Shown piece after piece: positions 17,859 to 27,016 of a stretch of DNA of 49,085 nucleotides. Position 1 is the stretch's first letter. Every line of letters begins with the position of its first letter. The DNA comes from Blastopirellula marina (GTDB lineage Bacteria; Planctomycetota; Planctomycetia; Pirellulales; Thermoguttaceae). Position numbers and translations under genes: made by a program. The notes under the pieces were generated by a model that made no database searches, was not told where the DNA came from, and saw only the letters and a program-made list of their open reading frames with translations. The stretch is from assembly GCA_020721965.1 (NCBI GenBank), contig DYLS01000023.1:1-49085 (forward strand). Direction: 5' to 3'.

Positions 17859-19244
17859 TTACGGAGACGCAGGGCCGCCTCCTGGCAATGCTTTGCGATC
17901 CCGCGAGGCCTCTGGCTCACAATCGGGTTGGCGGCCACGCCGGAGCTTTTCTCGAATCGTGACCAAGCGGCGGGACAGCTCTTGCTCGAACCCACGCTCG
18001 GTCGGCCGATAATACTCCTTCTCCACGCCCAGGTAGTCTTGCGCGGCAATACCGTCGGGTTCGTTGTGGGCGTACTGATAGTCCTTTCCGTGTCCCAACC
18101 GCCGCGCGCCCGCGTAATGCGCATCGCGAAGGTGGACCGGCACGGGGGCCACGCGATCCTCGCGGACGTCGGCGATGGCGGCGTCGATGGCCGCAATGAC
18201 CGCATTCGACTTGGGTGCACAGGCCAAGTAGATGGCGGCTTGGGCAAGATTCAAGCGGCACTCGGGCAGACCCACGTATTCGCAGGCCTGGGCGGCGGCC
18301 ATGGCCAGCGGCAGGGCGGCGGGATCCGCGTTGCCCACGTCCTCGCTCGCCAAAATCACCAATCGCCGCGCGACGAAGCGGACATCCTCTCCCGCCTCCA
18401 GCATCTTAGCCAGCCAGTAAACGGCCGCGTCCGGATCGCTCCCCCGAATGCTCTTGATCAGGGCACTGATCGTATCGTAATGCGCGTCGCCACCGCGATC
18501 GTACACGGCGGCCTTGCGCTGCAAGGCCTCCTCGGCCAGGGCACGCGTGAAGTGCAGGGGGAATCGCTCGGCCGACAGCACGCCCACCTCCAAGGCGGAG
18601 AGCGCGCGGCGGGCGTCGCCGTCGCAGGCCCGGGCTAGAAAATCCAGCCCCTCTTCGCTCATCTGCACCGCGTAGTCGCCCAGCCCTCGCTCGCGGTCTT
18701 GCAGCGCCCGCTGCAACAGCACTCGAATCTCCGATGGCGCAAGCGGTTGAAACGGAAAGACCCGACTTCGACTGACCAACGCGCTGGTCACGGTAAAAAA
18801 GGGGTTCTCGGTCGTGGCTCCCACCAGGACGATGACGCCCTCCTCCACGTGCGGCAAAAGGACTTCCTGCTGGGCGCGGTTGAAGCGGTGGATTTCGTCG
18901 ATAAACAGCAGCGTCCGCCGTCCCTCGGCCTCCAAGCGGCGGTGGGCCTCGTCGATCACTTCGCGAAGCTCCTTGACGCCCCCCATCACGGCGCTGATTT
19001 GGCGGAAGACGCTCTTGGTCTCGCCGGCCAGCAGTCGGGCCAGGGTCGTCTTCCCTGTCCCCGGCGGACCGTAAAAGATCACCGACCCCAAGCGGTCCGC
19101 CTTCAACAACCGGCGAAGGGCCTTCCCCTCGCCCAATATGTGCTCTTGCCCGACAAACTCGCTGAGCGTGCGCGGTCGCATTCGCGCGGCCAAGGGTTGC
19201 GCCGCCCGGCGATGGGCTTCCTCTTCCGCCTCGAATAACGACAT
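17859..19244 (-). CDS. rarA: Replication-associated recombination protein A (RarA/MgsA AAA+ ATPase)
   Basis: 461-aa clamp-loader-like AAA+ ATPase that acts at stalled replication forks. Seen: RPRTLSEFVGQEHILGEGK at the start, Walker A GPPGTGKT (residues 59-66), Walker B LLFIDEIHRF (DEIH at 115-118), sensor-1 region GATTENPFF, and the C-terminal tetramer domain with RGSDPDAAVYWLAKMLEAGE. Length and order match the family. The gene lies 45 bases after the glycosylase gene and 18 before the unknown lipoprotein-like gene, all on the minus strand. Assignment is firm. Confidence 0.96.
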   Translation of the reverse strand: MSLFEAEEEAHRRAAQPLAARMRPRTLSEFVGQEHILGEGKALRRLLKADRLGSVIFYGPPGTGKTTLARLLAGETKSVFRQISAVMGGVKELREVIDEAHRRLEAEGRRTLLFIDEIHRFNRAQQEVLLPHVEEGVIVLVGATTENPFFTVTSALVSRSRVFPFQPLAPSEIRVLLQRALQDRERGLGDYAVQMSEEGLDFLARACDGDARRALSALEVGVLSAERFPLHFTRALAEEALQRKAAVYDRGGDAHYDTISALIKSIRGSDPDAAVYWLAKMLEAGEDVRFVARRLVILASEDVGNADPAALPLAMAAAQACEYVGLPECRLNLAQAAIYLACAPKSNAVIAAIDAAIADVREDRVAPVPVHLRDAHYAGARRLGHGKDYQYAHNEPDGIAAQDYLGVEKEYYRPTERGFEQELSRRLVTIREKLRRGRQPDCEPEASRDRKALPGGGPASP

Positions 19245-19289
19245 GGCTTCTCGGTGCTCTCGGGCTTTTGCGGTCGGTCAGCGATCTGT

Positions 19290-19967
19290 TCACGCCCCGT
19301 CCACAGGTTCCACGGGACCGCCTTCGGGGAGGAATTGCTCCAACGGGCAAGCTTGGCACTGCGGCTTCCGCTTGTAACAGCGCTCCTTACCCAGGCGTAC
19401 CAGCAGGGCATGGTATTCATTGTAAAGCGCGGCATCCCGTTCCAAACCGTCCTCGAATAGGCTTTTCAACTGATGGTAGTCGCAATCGGGTTCCGCCCAG
19501 CCGTGCCGCGCAAAAATCCGCAAGGTGTACGCATCCACCACGAAGGTCGGCAGGTTGCCGGCGTAAAGAAGGATCGAATCCGCGGTTTCCGGGCCGATCC
19601 CGTTGATCTCCAGCAATTCGCGGCGGAGGCGGTCGAGCGGCGTTTGAAACATAGCCTCCAGCGATCCGCCGTGGCGATCCCGAATGTAGGCCAGCAGGTT
19701 TTTGAGCCGCTTTCCCTTGATTCGGTAATATCCCACCGGCCGGATCAACTCGAACAGCTCCTCGATCGCCAAATCATCCAGGTCCTCCACGGTGCGCATG
19801 CCTTCCTCGCGAAGGATTCCCATCACCTTCTCCACGTTGCTCCAGGAGGTGTTTTGCACCAGGACCGCGCTGACGAGCACCTCGAACGGCGACTCGGCAG
19901 GCCACCAGTACTGCCGCCCGAAGTGATCCAGCAAACGCTCGTAAATCTCCATCAAGGGTACGCTCAT
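19290..19967 (-). CDS. HhH-GPD DNA glycosylase, MagIII/endonuclease III-like
   Basis: 225-aa base-excision-repair protein. The helix-hairpin-helix is INGIGPETADSILLYAG (GIGPETAD, residues 123-130) and the catalytic aspartate is Asp145 in VVDAYTLRI. The bifunctional lysine of endonuclease III is replaced by Glu127, so it should act as a monofunctional glycosylase like 3-methyladenine glycosylase MagIII. The C-terminal iron-sulfur motif keeps Cys197, Cys204 and Cys207, but the expected fourth position (213) is Leu, so cluster binding is doubtful. Start at ATG 19967 follows GGAGG; a GTG 27 bases upstream is possible. It is beside rarA and near ruvA. Confidence 0.88.
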   Translation of the reverse strand: MSVPLMEIYERLLDHFGRQYWWPAESPFEVLVSAVLVQNTSWSNVEKVMGILREEGMRTVEDLDDLAIEELFELIRPVGYYRIKGKRLKNLLAYIRDRHGGSLEAMFQTPLDRLRRELLEINGIGPETADSILLYAGNLPTFVVDAYTLRIFARHGWAEPDCDYHQLKSLFEDGLERDAALYNEYHALLVRLGKERCYKRKPQCQACPLEQFLPEGGPVEPVDGA

Positions 19968-20349
19968 GGATCCTCCGTAATCCTCGGTAATCACGTCGAT
20001 GCGTCAACCAAAAAGGCAGCCGCTTGGGGGAAACCTGCAACAAAAGTCAACGGGATAGCCGCACGAAATTCGAAACGAACGCTGACCCGATAGGCGACAC
20101 GCAATGGGAAACGAAAGCTGACAGGAAAGTTCGCAGGATAGCCGAAACGAAATTGGAAACGAATGCCGAGAGCCAAACTGAAAGGAAACCTGCCGCGGCA
20201 TTCACCGCTCTAGCTACAACCGCTTGCGCCCCTGCCCGCTTCCGTCCCGGTGAGATTGGGCGAATAGGAGCGAATGCAGCGGACGCGGGCGGGCCTTGCA
20301 TCCGCATGTGCTCCGCGTCACGATCCGCGTTGCAGACCACGCCGCGGCA
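19968..20349. other. Intergenic region with degenerate tandem repeats
   Basis: About 380 bases between the ceramidase-like gene's stop and the glycosylase start. The main content is the imperfect repeat array at about 20050-20185; no gene supported. Confidence 0.5.
20050..20185. repeat. Imperfect tandem repeat, about three units of 42 bases
   Basis: Units beginning GATAGCC, GATAGGC and GATAGCC contain ACGAAATTCGAAACGAACGC, then TGGGAAACGAAAGC, then ACGAAATTGGAAACGAATGC, followed by more GAAA-rich sequence. The units are degenerate but clearly related by eye. Confidence 0.55.
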
Positions 20350-21720
20350 TCACCGCACCGAATCCACCAGCCGTTTCACCTCCGCGAGGATGCGGTCTTC
20401 AATGTCACCCTGCCAGCGGACGGCCGGCAACCCGTAGACGGAAAAGGCCCCCGACTCGTATCCTCCCTCTTCCCACACGCGGCGTGAGGGGATATAGGCC
20501 ATCACGTCGTTGGCGTAAGCGGCGACCCAAACGCGGGGGCCGACAAGCTCCTCCAAGCGATTCGCGTAATCAACGACGGCCTCTCCGCCCAGGGCCACCC
20601 AATATTGATCGGCACCCAATCGCCAGACCTGCACGGGATAGGGATACGTGCGCAGCCAAGCGACGCCGGCTTGCCGTTCTGCGAGCAATCGCCGGGCCCA
20701 GTGTGCGGTGTAGCCGCTGCCCTCCGCCATCTGCCGCAGACGCTCCTCGTCCGGCGGCTCGAACCCCAGTTCGAGAGTGGCAAAGGACGTCTTCAGCGTT
20801 GGCTCTAGCGGGCGACCGTGCTCGGCGGCTGCCTTGGCAACGGCCTCGGCCAGGCGCAGGCCATAACTCTCGCACAACTCTACCGAACGCCGTGGGATAG
20901 GGTTCTGGTCCGCCCCGCATCCGGCGAAGAACAGCGCCGTTGCACCTTGCTGGCAGGACTCCAACGCTAGTTGGGCGTAGCCCGGATAATCGCCGCACCA
21001 CTGGTAGCCGTCGAGGACCGTGGCGTGGCAGGCATAGCCGAAGACGACGGCCATCAGCTTCCCCGCCGCGTCGCGGATGGTCATGCCCGGGACGCGATGG
21101 TTGACCGGGCCCGGTAGAGGCTCCCCACGTTCCCGGAGTGAGGGTACGTCGGCTTCCCGGTTATTGCGGCGATTGACGGCGAAGTCAGCGGAGCCTTCGA
21201 AGTCGCTCAGTTGGGCGGTTGTGAGCGACTGCAAGGCCCGCCCCACCGTCTCCACCGCCACAGCCTCCAGGTGCCGCGTGTAGCGAGCAATCGCCTCACA
21301 CTGGGCCTCATCGAGGGGATAGATATCGTACAAGGCATTCTCCAGCACCGGCCCGCTGTGCGTATGACTGGCTGCCAGCATGATCTGATCGCGAGTCAAT
21401 CCATATTTCTCCCGCAGGGCCGTGCAAATCCGCTCGGCCGATGCCCGCGGAAATCCTAGGATGTCACCAGAGACCAAAACAGCGCGTCCCCCGTCCGCCG
21501 CTTCGAGAGCCAATGCCTTGAGCCACAGATCGTGCAGTTTGCCCTCGGCGGGCCGTTGCCGCGCGGCATAGCCCGCCAGCCACAACGGCTCGTCGGGAGT
21601 TATGACCGCTCGTGCGACACCGGCCCTCCACGTGCGAGCGTCCTCCGCCACGGCGCAAGCCGCAGCGATCCCCACGGCGCAGAGCGCCGCGACCCAAGCA
21701 AACCAGTGGAATCGTGTCAT
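20350..21720 (-). CDS. Secreted neutral/alkaline ceramidase-like protein
   Basis: 456-aa protein. A Sec signal (hydrophobic residues about 5-25) is followed by a domain like the N-terminal part of neutral/alkaline non-lysosomal ceramidases: RAGVARAVITPDEPLWLAGY near the start, then MLAASHTHSGPVLENAL, whose histidines are the family zinc ligands, and FGYACHATVLDG with another zinc-site histidine. FFAGCGADQNP is also conserved. Planctomycete genomes contain many such proteins and their true substrates are mostly unknown. ATG 21720 has GAGGTG upstream and overlaps the stop of a small zinc-ribbon ORF by ATGA. Confidence 0.88.
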   Translation of the reverse strand: MTRFHWFAWVAALCAVGIAAACAVAEDARTWRAGVARAVITPDEPLWLAGYAARQRPAEGKLHDLWLKALALEAADGGRAVLVSGDILGFPRASAERICTALREKYGLTRDQIMLAASHTHSGPVLENALYDIYPLDEAQCEAIARYTRHLEAVAVETVGRALQSLTTAQLSDFEGSADFAVNRRNNREADVPSLRERGEPLPGPVNHRVPGMTIRDAAGKLMAVVFGYACHATVLDGYQWCGDYPGYAQLALESCQQGATALFFAGCGADQNPIPRRSVELCESYGLRLAEAVAKAAAEHGRPLEPTLKTSFATLELGFEPPDEERLRQMAEGSGYTAHWARRLLAERQAGVAWLRTYPYPVQVWRLGADQYWVALGGEAVVDYANRLEELVGPRVWVAAYANDVMAYIPSRRVWEEGGYESGAFSVYGLPAVRWQGDIEDRILAEVKRLVDSVR

Positions 21721-22031
21721 GGCAACACCTCGTGGTAAGGGCTATCCTCATCGTTTCTGCTCGGTTCTCCTTTGTGCTCCATCGAAATCCTCCGCGACCT
21801 CGCAGCGAATGCGATCACATGGGCGAATTCGTAGAAGGGGCGGACATCGCTGCGATTTCCCGGCTCCATGCGAATCTCCGCCCCGCAATTCCAGCAACGA
21901 AAGCCCTGCTCGACCTGGAGAACCGCAAGCTCCGCGCAGCCGCATCGCTGTTTGCCGCAGGACGGGCAGCGTTGATCGGCCGGGCCCACGCGCACGCCGC
22001 GGAGGGGACCCGGCTCACCCCGGGGAGGCAC
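21717..22031 (-). CDS. Possible small zinc-ribbon protein
   Basis: 104 codons from a GTG at 22031. The translation has three cysteine pairs in zinc-ribbon style: CPSC (22-25), CGC (30-32) and CWNC (46-49), followed by a polar tail. The stop overlaps the start of the ceramidase-like gene as ATGA, which favours real coupled translation. Against it: no clear ribosome-binding site at the GTG and a weak C-terminal half. No function proposed; it could be a remnant. Confidence 0.42.
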   Translation of the reverse strand: MPPRGEPGPLRGVRVGPADQRCPSCGKQRCGCAELAVLQVEQGFRCWNCGAEIRMEPGNRSDVRPFYEFAHVIAFAARSRRISMEHKGEPSRNDEDSPYHEVLP

Positions 22032-22107
22032 GGCCTGGGTATCTGGGCGGGGAACCTACCACCGCGCGGCATCTCCCCCTCTCCCGCGAGCGCCACCCGA
22101 TCGCAGC

Positions 22108-22731
22108 TCAGGTCGTTTTCTGTTTTTGGTAGATGGCATGAATCAGGGACTCGAAGTCGGGATAAGACTTCTTCTCGGCCAGGGCGGCATTCAGCAATCG
22201 CCGCGCTTCGGCCTCGGGATGCCCGATCTTCACCAGAAAGGCGAATGTCTCCTCCACCACATCCGGCGTCACCTCGGCCACCACTTCATCGCGCGTGACC
22301 ATGAGCGCGAACTTGGGCATTCTACGCCTCAATTTGGCGATGATTCGCTCGGCCGTCGCTGGCCCGATGCCGGGCAAGCTGGAAACCGCCTTGACATCCT
22401 GCTGTTCGATGGAAACGGCAATCTCTTCCACCGGCCGACCCATGGCGCGGAGGGCCTTTTTGATCCCCATCCCATCCACCGAACAGAGCAGCTCGAAGAA
22501 CTCTCGTTCGACTTCGCTGGAAAAGCCCACCAAACGCGGCGTCAATCGCCCCTGATTGGCCTGGCCCTCCAAATACTGGATGGTGAAAAGCCGGATCGTG
22601 CGGTCGATCTGCTGTTGCAAATACCGCCGCGTGTATTCCGGTACCAATACCTCGTACTCGAAATCACCACATTCCAGATAGGCGGCCTCGCCCTCCAGCC
22701 GGGTCAGTTTCCCTTGGATTCTGGTAATCAC
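22108..22731 (-). CDS. ruvA: Holliday junction branch-migration protein RuvA
   Basis: 207-aa protein with the three RuvA domains. The OB-fold starts [20 protein letters not shown]. Tandem helix-hairpin-helix motifs are [14 protein letters not shown] (about 90-103) and [17 protein letters not shown] (about 117-133). The small C-terminal UBA-like domain ends the protein and would contact RuvB. RuvA tetramers bind Holliday junctions and load the RuvB motor. ruvB and ruvC are not in the window, and the neighbouring rarA and HhH-glycosylase genes make this a small DNA-repair neighbourhood. Starts at ATG 22731. Confidence 0.93.
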   Translation of the reverse strand: MITRIQGKLTRLEGEAAYLECGDFEYEVLVPEYTRRYLQQQIDRTIRLFTIQYLEGQANQGRLTPRLVGFSSEVEREFFELLCSVDGMGIKKALRAMGRPVEEIAVSIEQQDVKAVSSLPGIGPATAERIIAKLRRRMPKFALMVTRDEVVAEVTPDVVEETFAFLVKIGHPEAEARRLLNAALAEKKSYPDFESLIHAIYQKQKTT

Positions 22732-22807
22732 GTTTCGGTCGGCTCCTCCGTGTTCCGTATCGGTTCGGATTCCGTGACTGGCTCGGACCAGGCCGGGCAG
22801 ATGGCCC

Positions 22808-23653
22808 TCAGCCCAGAATCTTGCGTTTCAACTCCTCGATCACGCGGACCGCCTGGCCGATCTCCGCCTTCTGCCGATGCGGTTCCTGCGGGATTTCGCG
22901 TTCGATGGTCAATGGCCCGTCGTATCCGATCTCGACCAGGGTCCGCAAAAATTGCTCGGCATTCACGTCGCCGGTGCCGAAGGGGACTTCGGTTCCCCAT
23001 TCTTCACCCGGTCGCGCGGCCCATTTGGCGTCCTTGCAATGCACGCTTCGCACGTAGGCCCCTACCTTCCGCAAGGCAGGCAGCGGCTCGCCCGAGCCGT
23101 ACAAAATCATATTGGCGGGATCGAAGTTCACGAAGAGGTTATCTCGATCCACGTCGTGGAGGAATTGCAGTAGGGCATCCGCTGTTTCCTGGCCCGTCTC
23201 CAAATGAATCCGCTGCCCGTTGCCGCGGCAATGATCGCAGACCTCGCGGACAACCGCGAGCAGGTCGGGATAGGAGGGATTAGCCGGGTCGTGCGGGATG
23301 AAACCCACGTGCAGCCCCACCGCGTCCACACCCAGCAACTTGGCGAAGTCCGCGATCTCCTTCAGCTCCTGCTTGCGCGCCTCCCGTGTCTGCGGAGGCA
23401 CAAGCCCCACTGTCTTCGCCACCGTGGGAATGTCAGCATAGCTTTCACCCTCGAAACCGGCGAAGACCACGCTGATCCGCAAGCCAAATTCCTTGAGCTT
23501 GGCCGAAAACTCCCTAGCCTTCGCCTCCGTGCGGGAAGGCTTGTGAGGCGTATGGAGATGGACGGTTGGCACGCCCAACTCGCGGGCCACATCCAGTTTC
23601 ACTCCCAGCCCAGCATCGATGCTGGCAAAGACTCCCACCGGCCACTTTTCCAC
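22808..23653 (-). CDS. Sugar phosphate isomerase/epimerase-type TIM barrel protein
   Basis: 281-aa xylose-isomerase-like TIM barrel protein (AP_endonuc_2 family), cytoplasmic, with no signal. Conserved features are VHLHTPHK near the N-terminus, VGLHVGFIPHD in the middle, HLETGQE (metal-binding Glu), NFDPANMILYGSG, SVHCKDAKW with a metal-ligand histidine, and the closing TIEREI glutamate. GTG 23653 is chosen because GGAGGTG lies 5 bases upstream; longer frames run into basic, unrelated sequence. It probably isomerises or epimerises a keto-sugar and fits the sugar catabolism of the region. The gene ends 76 bases before ruvA. Confidence 0.9.
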   Translation of the reverse strand: MEKWPVGVFASIDAGLGVKLDVARELGVPTVHLHTPHKPSRTEAKAREFSAKLKEFGLRISVVFAGFEGESYADIPTVAKTVGLVPPQTREARKQELKEIADFAKLLGVDAVGLHVGFIPHDPANPSYPDLLAVVREVCDHCRGNGQRIHLETGQETADALLQFLHDVDRDNLFVNFDPANMILYGSGEPLPALRKVGAYVRSVHCKDAKWAARPGEEWGTEVPFGTGDVNAEQFLRTLVEIGYDGPLTIEREIPQEPHRQKAEIGQAVRVIEELKRKILG

Positions 23654-24264
23654 GATACACCTCCGTTTTTCCAACGTCTTTCCAGGGAAGAAACCGTCTT
23701 TTCTAGGCGAGAAAGATAGCGCTGGCCCTGCCCCGGCCTGTTTCCTACTCACCGACCTTGCGACCGCCCGCCCCGTCCGCGGAGGCCCAGCCGCTTCCCC
23801 GAACAAGAGGCTGTCCCCGCGCGCCGGCCGCGAGGAAAAACCGCTCGCTTGGAGACGGTTTCAAGATAGCCGCCCGGCGTGGAACGTTCAAGCGTCCGTC
23901 ACAGGCCAAAGACGCAGACCTTGGAGCCGCCCGCTCGCCGCCAGCCTTCTTTTCGGGAACGCCTCGGCCGACGGTTTGCATTCACCGCGTTCGAACGCCA
24001 CAATGAGTCGCTGAAGGCGAGCCTCATACTTCAGCGCATGGTTTGCCCGATGGGACGGGGTGCCCAGCGTATCTTGCAAGGCGCTATGTCCCATCAGCAC
24101 AAATCACTACAAAATGTTGAGCGAAGCAAACAATCCTGCGCTGTAGTAGTGAAGGGGATTCCCGGGAATCGGTCCACCGTGGAACTATCCAGTCTCCCGG
24201 CGAGATTGCCGCGGCGCCGTTTGCGTGAGACCGTAGGATCGCAAGATGATTGAGGAGCCAACCG
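23654..24264. other. Divergent intergenic region with one dispersed repeat
   Basis: About 610 bases between two divergent genes. It includes family 1 repeat copy 2 (24029-24146). Elsewhere I see no gene and no convincing operator. Confidence 0.5.
24029..24146 (+). repeat. Dispersed repeat family 1, copy 2
   Basis: About 118 bases with the family blocks GTGCCCAGCGTATCTTGCAA, GGCGCTATGTCCCATC and AGCAAACAATCCTGCGCTGT. The right end CTGCGCTGTAG matches the terminal repeat of the 45993 copy; the left end is CTTCAGCGCA. Confidence 0.82.
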
Positions 24265-25164
24265 ATGTCTGCTTCACTCCGATCTTGTTTTCACCGATCT
24301 ATTCATCAACAGCAAAGGCAGCCAGCCGCGGAGGCATTCGGGCGGCAAAGGGTGTCTGGCGGATCGGCCAGGCCGCGACTACGGGCCACCGGGGCCTGGA
24401 TCTGCGCGGTGGTTATCGCTTGGCCCGTCGCACACTTGGCTTTGGCGGAAGAGGCGGCATCCCCGGCCCCCGCGGCACAAGCTCCAGCGGCGCAACCATC
24501 CCCCAGCGCCAATACCGCGGAACAATCGCAAAAGACTCAGCAGGCGAAAAAGCCATCCCCGTATGAGTGGCGCGACCTTTTCGACGGCAAGGCCCTGATC
24601 GATTGGAAGGCCCCGGCATTCGGTGGCGAGGGCGAGGTCCACGTTCAAGATGGCGCTATCATCATGGAGCGGGGGGATACCATGACCGGCATCACCTACA
24701 CCGGCAAAGACCTCCCCAAGACGAATTACGAGCTGGAATGGGTCGCCAAACGGACCGACGGCATCGACTTCTTCGCTACCGCCACGTTTCCCGTCGGCGA
24801 CAGCTTTTGCAGCTTTGTGACGGGCGGCTGGGGGGGCACCATCGTGGGGCTTTCATCCATCAACTACTACGACGCCTCGGACAACGAAACCACCCAATTC
24901 AAGGTCTTCAAGGATAACCAATGGTATCAGTTCCGGGTCCGCGTCAGCGAGGCCAAGATCGAGGCTTGGATCGACGGCGAGAAGGTCGTCGATTTTGTGA
25001 TCGGCAAAAACAAAATCTCTACCCGCTTCGAGGTCGATCTCTGTAAGCCGCTGGGGTTTTCGAGCTGGTGTTCGACCGGGGCCATCAAGAGCATCCGATT
25101 GCGCCAATTGACGCCCGAGGAAGCAAAGGCCATTCGCGAGAAGGCTGACAGCCGCCCACACTGA
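24265..25164 (+). CDS. DUF1080 domain protein with long N-terminal region
   Basis: 299-aa exported protein. An unusually long basic N-terminus is followed by a hydrophobic segment at about residues 44-62 (ATGAWICAVVIAWPVAHLAL), then an Ala/Pro/Gln-rich linker, then one DUF1080 domain from WRDLFDGKALIDWKAP (about residue 105) to IKSIRLRQLTPEE. This domain is a beta-jelly-roll associated with binding or hydrolysis of (3-keto-)glycans. ATG 24265 follows TTGAGGAGCC. It differs from the protein at 2193 in the linker and lack of a short signal. Substrate unknown. Confidence 0.85.
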   Translation: MSASLRSCFHRSIHQQQRQPAAEAFGRQRVSGGSARPRLRATGAWICAVVIAWPVAHLALAEEAASPAPAAQAPAAQPSPSANTAEQSQKTQQAKKPSPYEWRDLFDGKALIDWKAPAFGGEGEVHVQDGAIIMERGDTMTGITYTGKDLPKTNYELEWVAKRTDGIDFFATATFPVGDSFCSFVTGGWGGTIVGLSSINYYDASDNETTQFKVFKDNQWYQFRVRVSEAKIEAWIDGEKVVDFVIGKNKISTRFEVDLCKPLGFSSWCSTGAIKSIRLRQLTPEEAKAIREKADSRPH

Positions 25165-25230
25165 TAGCGGCGCGAGGGCGGATCTTGGCAGGTGGGACGG
25201 CTATCGGCGGGAAGCCGGACATCGCCCGGT

Positions 25231-25331
25231 GCCTACTCTCGTTGCGCATGCCCATTGAGGCACAACATACAGCATTAACAGCGACCTCTAGACGCAACAT
25301 GTAGTGGCGTGCAATGGCGGTGGGGCACCAC
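25231..25331 (+). repeat. Repeat family 3, copy A
   Basis: About 101 bases matching the reverse complement of 26412-26512. Shared text includes GCCTACTCTC, CCCATTGAGGCACAACATA, and GTGGCGTGCAATGGCGG. The pair brackets the secreted-protein gene at 25396-26175. Confidence 0.88.
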
Positions 25332-25395
25332 AGGACATCGGCGGGGGCATGATCTTGGCGGGAGGGGAACGCCGTGCCGTGCGGGATCGCTGCGA

Positions 25396-26175
25396 CTACT
25401 CGTCGCCCCTCTTGCCTAAATAGTCGGCCAGCGGGAGCGGGCGAAATTCGCTGACAGCGCGGTCGGCTTCACTCACCCGTCGTAGCATGTCGTCCGTCGG
25501 CGGCGTATGCCAAAGGTGCTCGCTCCGAACCAGCGTGCGGCGTTGGGGTAGCCAATCGATCAGGTTGCGGGGCGCAGGGGTCAATTCCACACGACGGGGC
25601 AGCACCCCGGCGGGAGCCAAGGTCGCGTTGACCTCCAGCCGGGCCAGGGGGGTCGGCGAACCAGGACGCAACAGAAGATTCAGCCGGCAGAGCCAATCCG
25701 ACACGCTCCAGTACATGCCCGACGGGCCAGGTTCCGCGCGAAACGTCTCGACCCGGTAGGTCAGCCGCTGGGCCTCGAACTCGAACTTCCCCGCCCCTGC
25801 ATCGTGGATGATATGGAATTTCGGGTGGGCGTAAAACTGGAAATCGCGGTCCGTGTGTTCGGCCAACCGCTGCCGAAGACGTTCCGTCAGCATCACCAGC
25901 GTGCCGAAGTCGATCTCCGTCTGGGATCGCTTGGCCGTGTTCAGCAGGCGGATACGTTTGCCGGGGAGATCGATGATCGTCGATTCGGGCGGCTCGGCCA
26001 GAAAATCGTATGCCCGCTCGCCCACCAACACGGTCAGGCTCTCACTCTGTGGCTGGTCGTCGTGGCCCAAGTAGATACGGTTTTCCACGGCGAAGTCGCC
26101 TGCCGGGGCGCGGAGGGCACAGAAAAGCCCCATGCCCGCCACGCCGAACCACGCCAACAGGGGGATGATTCTCAT
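25396..26175 (-). CDS. Uncharacterised secreted protein
   Basis: 259-aa protein. A hydrophobic N-terminus (residues 4-24, IPLLAWFGVAGMGLFCALRA) is a probable Sec signal. No catalytic motif or known domain is visible. The remainder is a mixed alpha/beta periplasmic-looking sequence with GERAYDFLAEPPESTIIDLPG and the strand-like YRVETFRAEPG. I do not recognise the family; it is plausibly planctomycete-specific. It is isolated, with GAGG a short distance upstream of the start and repeat family 3 in inverted orientation on both sides. Confidence 0.78.
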   Translation of the reverse strand: MRIIPLLAWFGVAGMGLFCALRAPAGDFAVENRIYLGHDDQPQSESLTVLVGERAYDFLAEPPESTIIDLPGKRIRLLNTAKRSQTEIDFGTLVMLTERLRQRLAEHTDRDFQFYAHPKFHIIHDAGAGKFEFEAQRLTYRVETFRAEPGPSGMYWSVSDWLCRLNLLLRPGSPTPLARLEVNATLAPAGVLPRRVELTPAPRNLIDWLPQRRTLVRSEHLWHTPPTDDMLRRVSEADRAVSEFRPLPLADYLGKRGDE

Positions 26176-26411
26176 TTACCGCAGTCCTCAAGTCCTCGCA
26201 CGCCTGCATGCAGGTCGAAAAGCGGTGGATGTTCCAAATCAGCGCCGACGTTCGTTGCTCGTGCCGCGGGGGCGATCCAAGAAACAAATTCGGCGTAGAT
26301 TAACAAATCTGGACCAGCGTTCAAGGCGAAAAGGTGATGGGATTGGACGTTTGCAAGCTGTGCGATCCCCATTTGAGATAGGATCACAAATCGGCAGCCC
26401 GCGCAATTCAC

Positions 26412-26512
26412 GTGGTGTCCCGCCGCCATTGCACGCCACTATATGTTGTTCCTAGAAGTCGCTATCAATGCTATATGTTGTGCCTCAATGGGCGTGAGCA
26501 ATGAGAGTAGGC
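26412..26512 (-). repeat. Repeat family 3, copy B (inverted)
   Basis: Inverted partner of 25231-25331, beginning GTGGTGTCCCGCCGCCATTG and ending ATGAGAGTAGGC in plus orientation. Together the two copies form a 1.3-kb inverted-repeat frame around one gene. Confidence 0.88.
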
Positions 26513-27016
26513 CACAGGGGCAATTCAGGCAAGCAGCGAAAGCCGGTTCCGCAGTAAACCCCATTTGCCGTGCTGCACCCCCTGGGAGATGGGTGATTGA
26601 GATCCCAATTCGCAAGAGTCGAAAAGGGACTTTTCCCGGCGGGTGCGTCCGGGATTGATGCCCTCTCCGACTGACGGCCCCGTTCCCCTCAACCGCCATG
26701 GATACCCAGTGCCTCGACCGGGTTGGCTCGCCGACAGGGGTATTCCGGGCGGGCACGCCGCCGCACGGGACCTTACGACCCAACCGACAGCTCGCAAGCC
26801 CGGTAAACCAATAAAACCGCTACCAAACGACCTGCGGCCGCGATGTTGGGGCACCGTTTCGTTGCGATCGAGCCGGGCGGGATTTATAGTGGAGATTTAC
26901 CCCCCGAAAAATGGGAGTCGAAAAGCTCGTCGCTGCCGCAAGCGCCGTTCGGTCATTGCCATCTGGTGGGACGAGAGACGATCATACACAGTATGGGGAG
27001 TGTACAACCGCTAATT

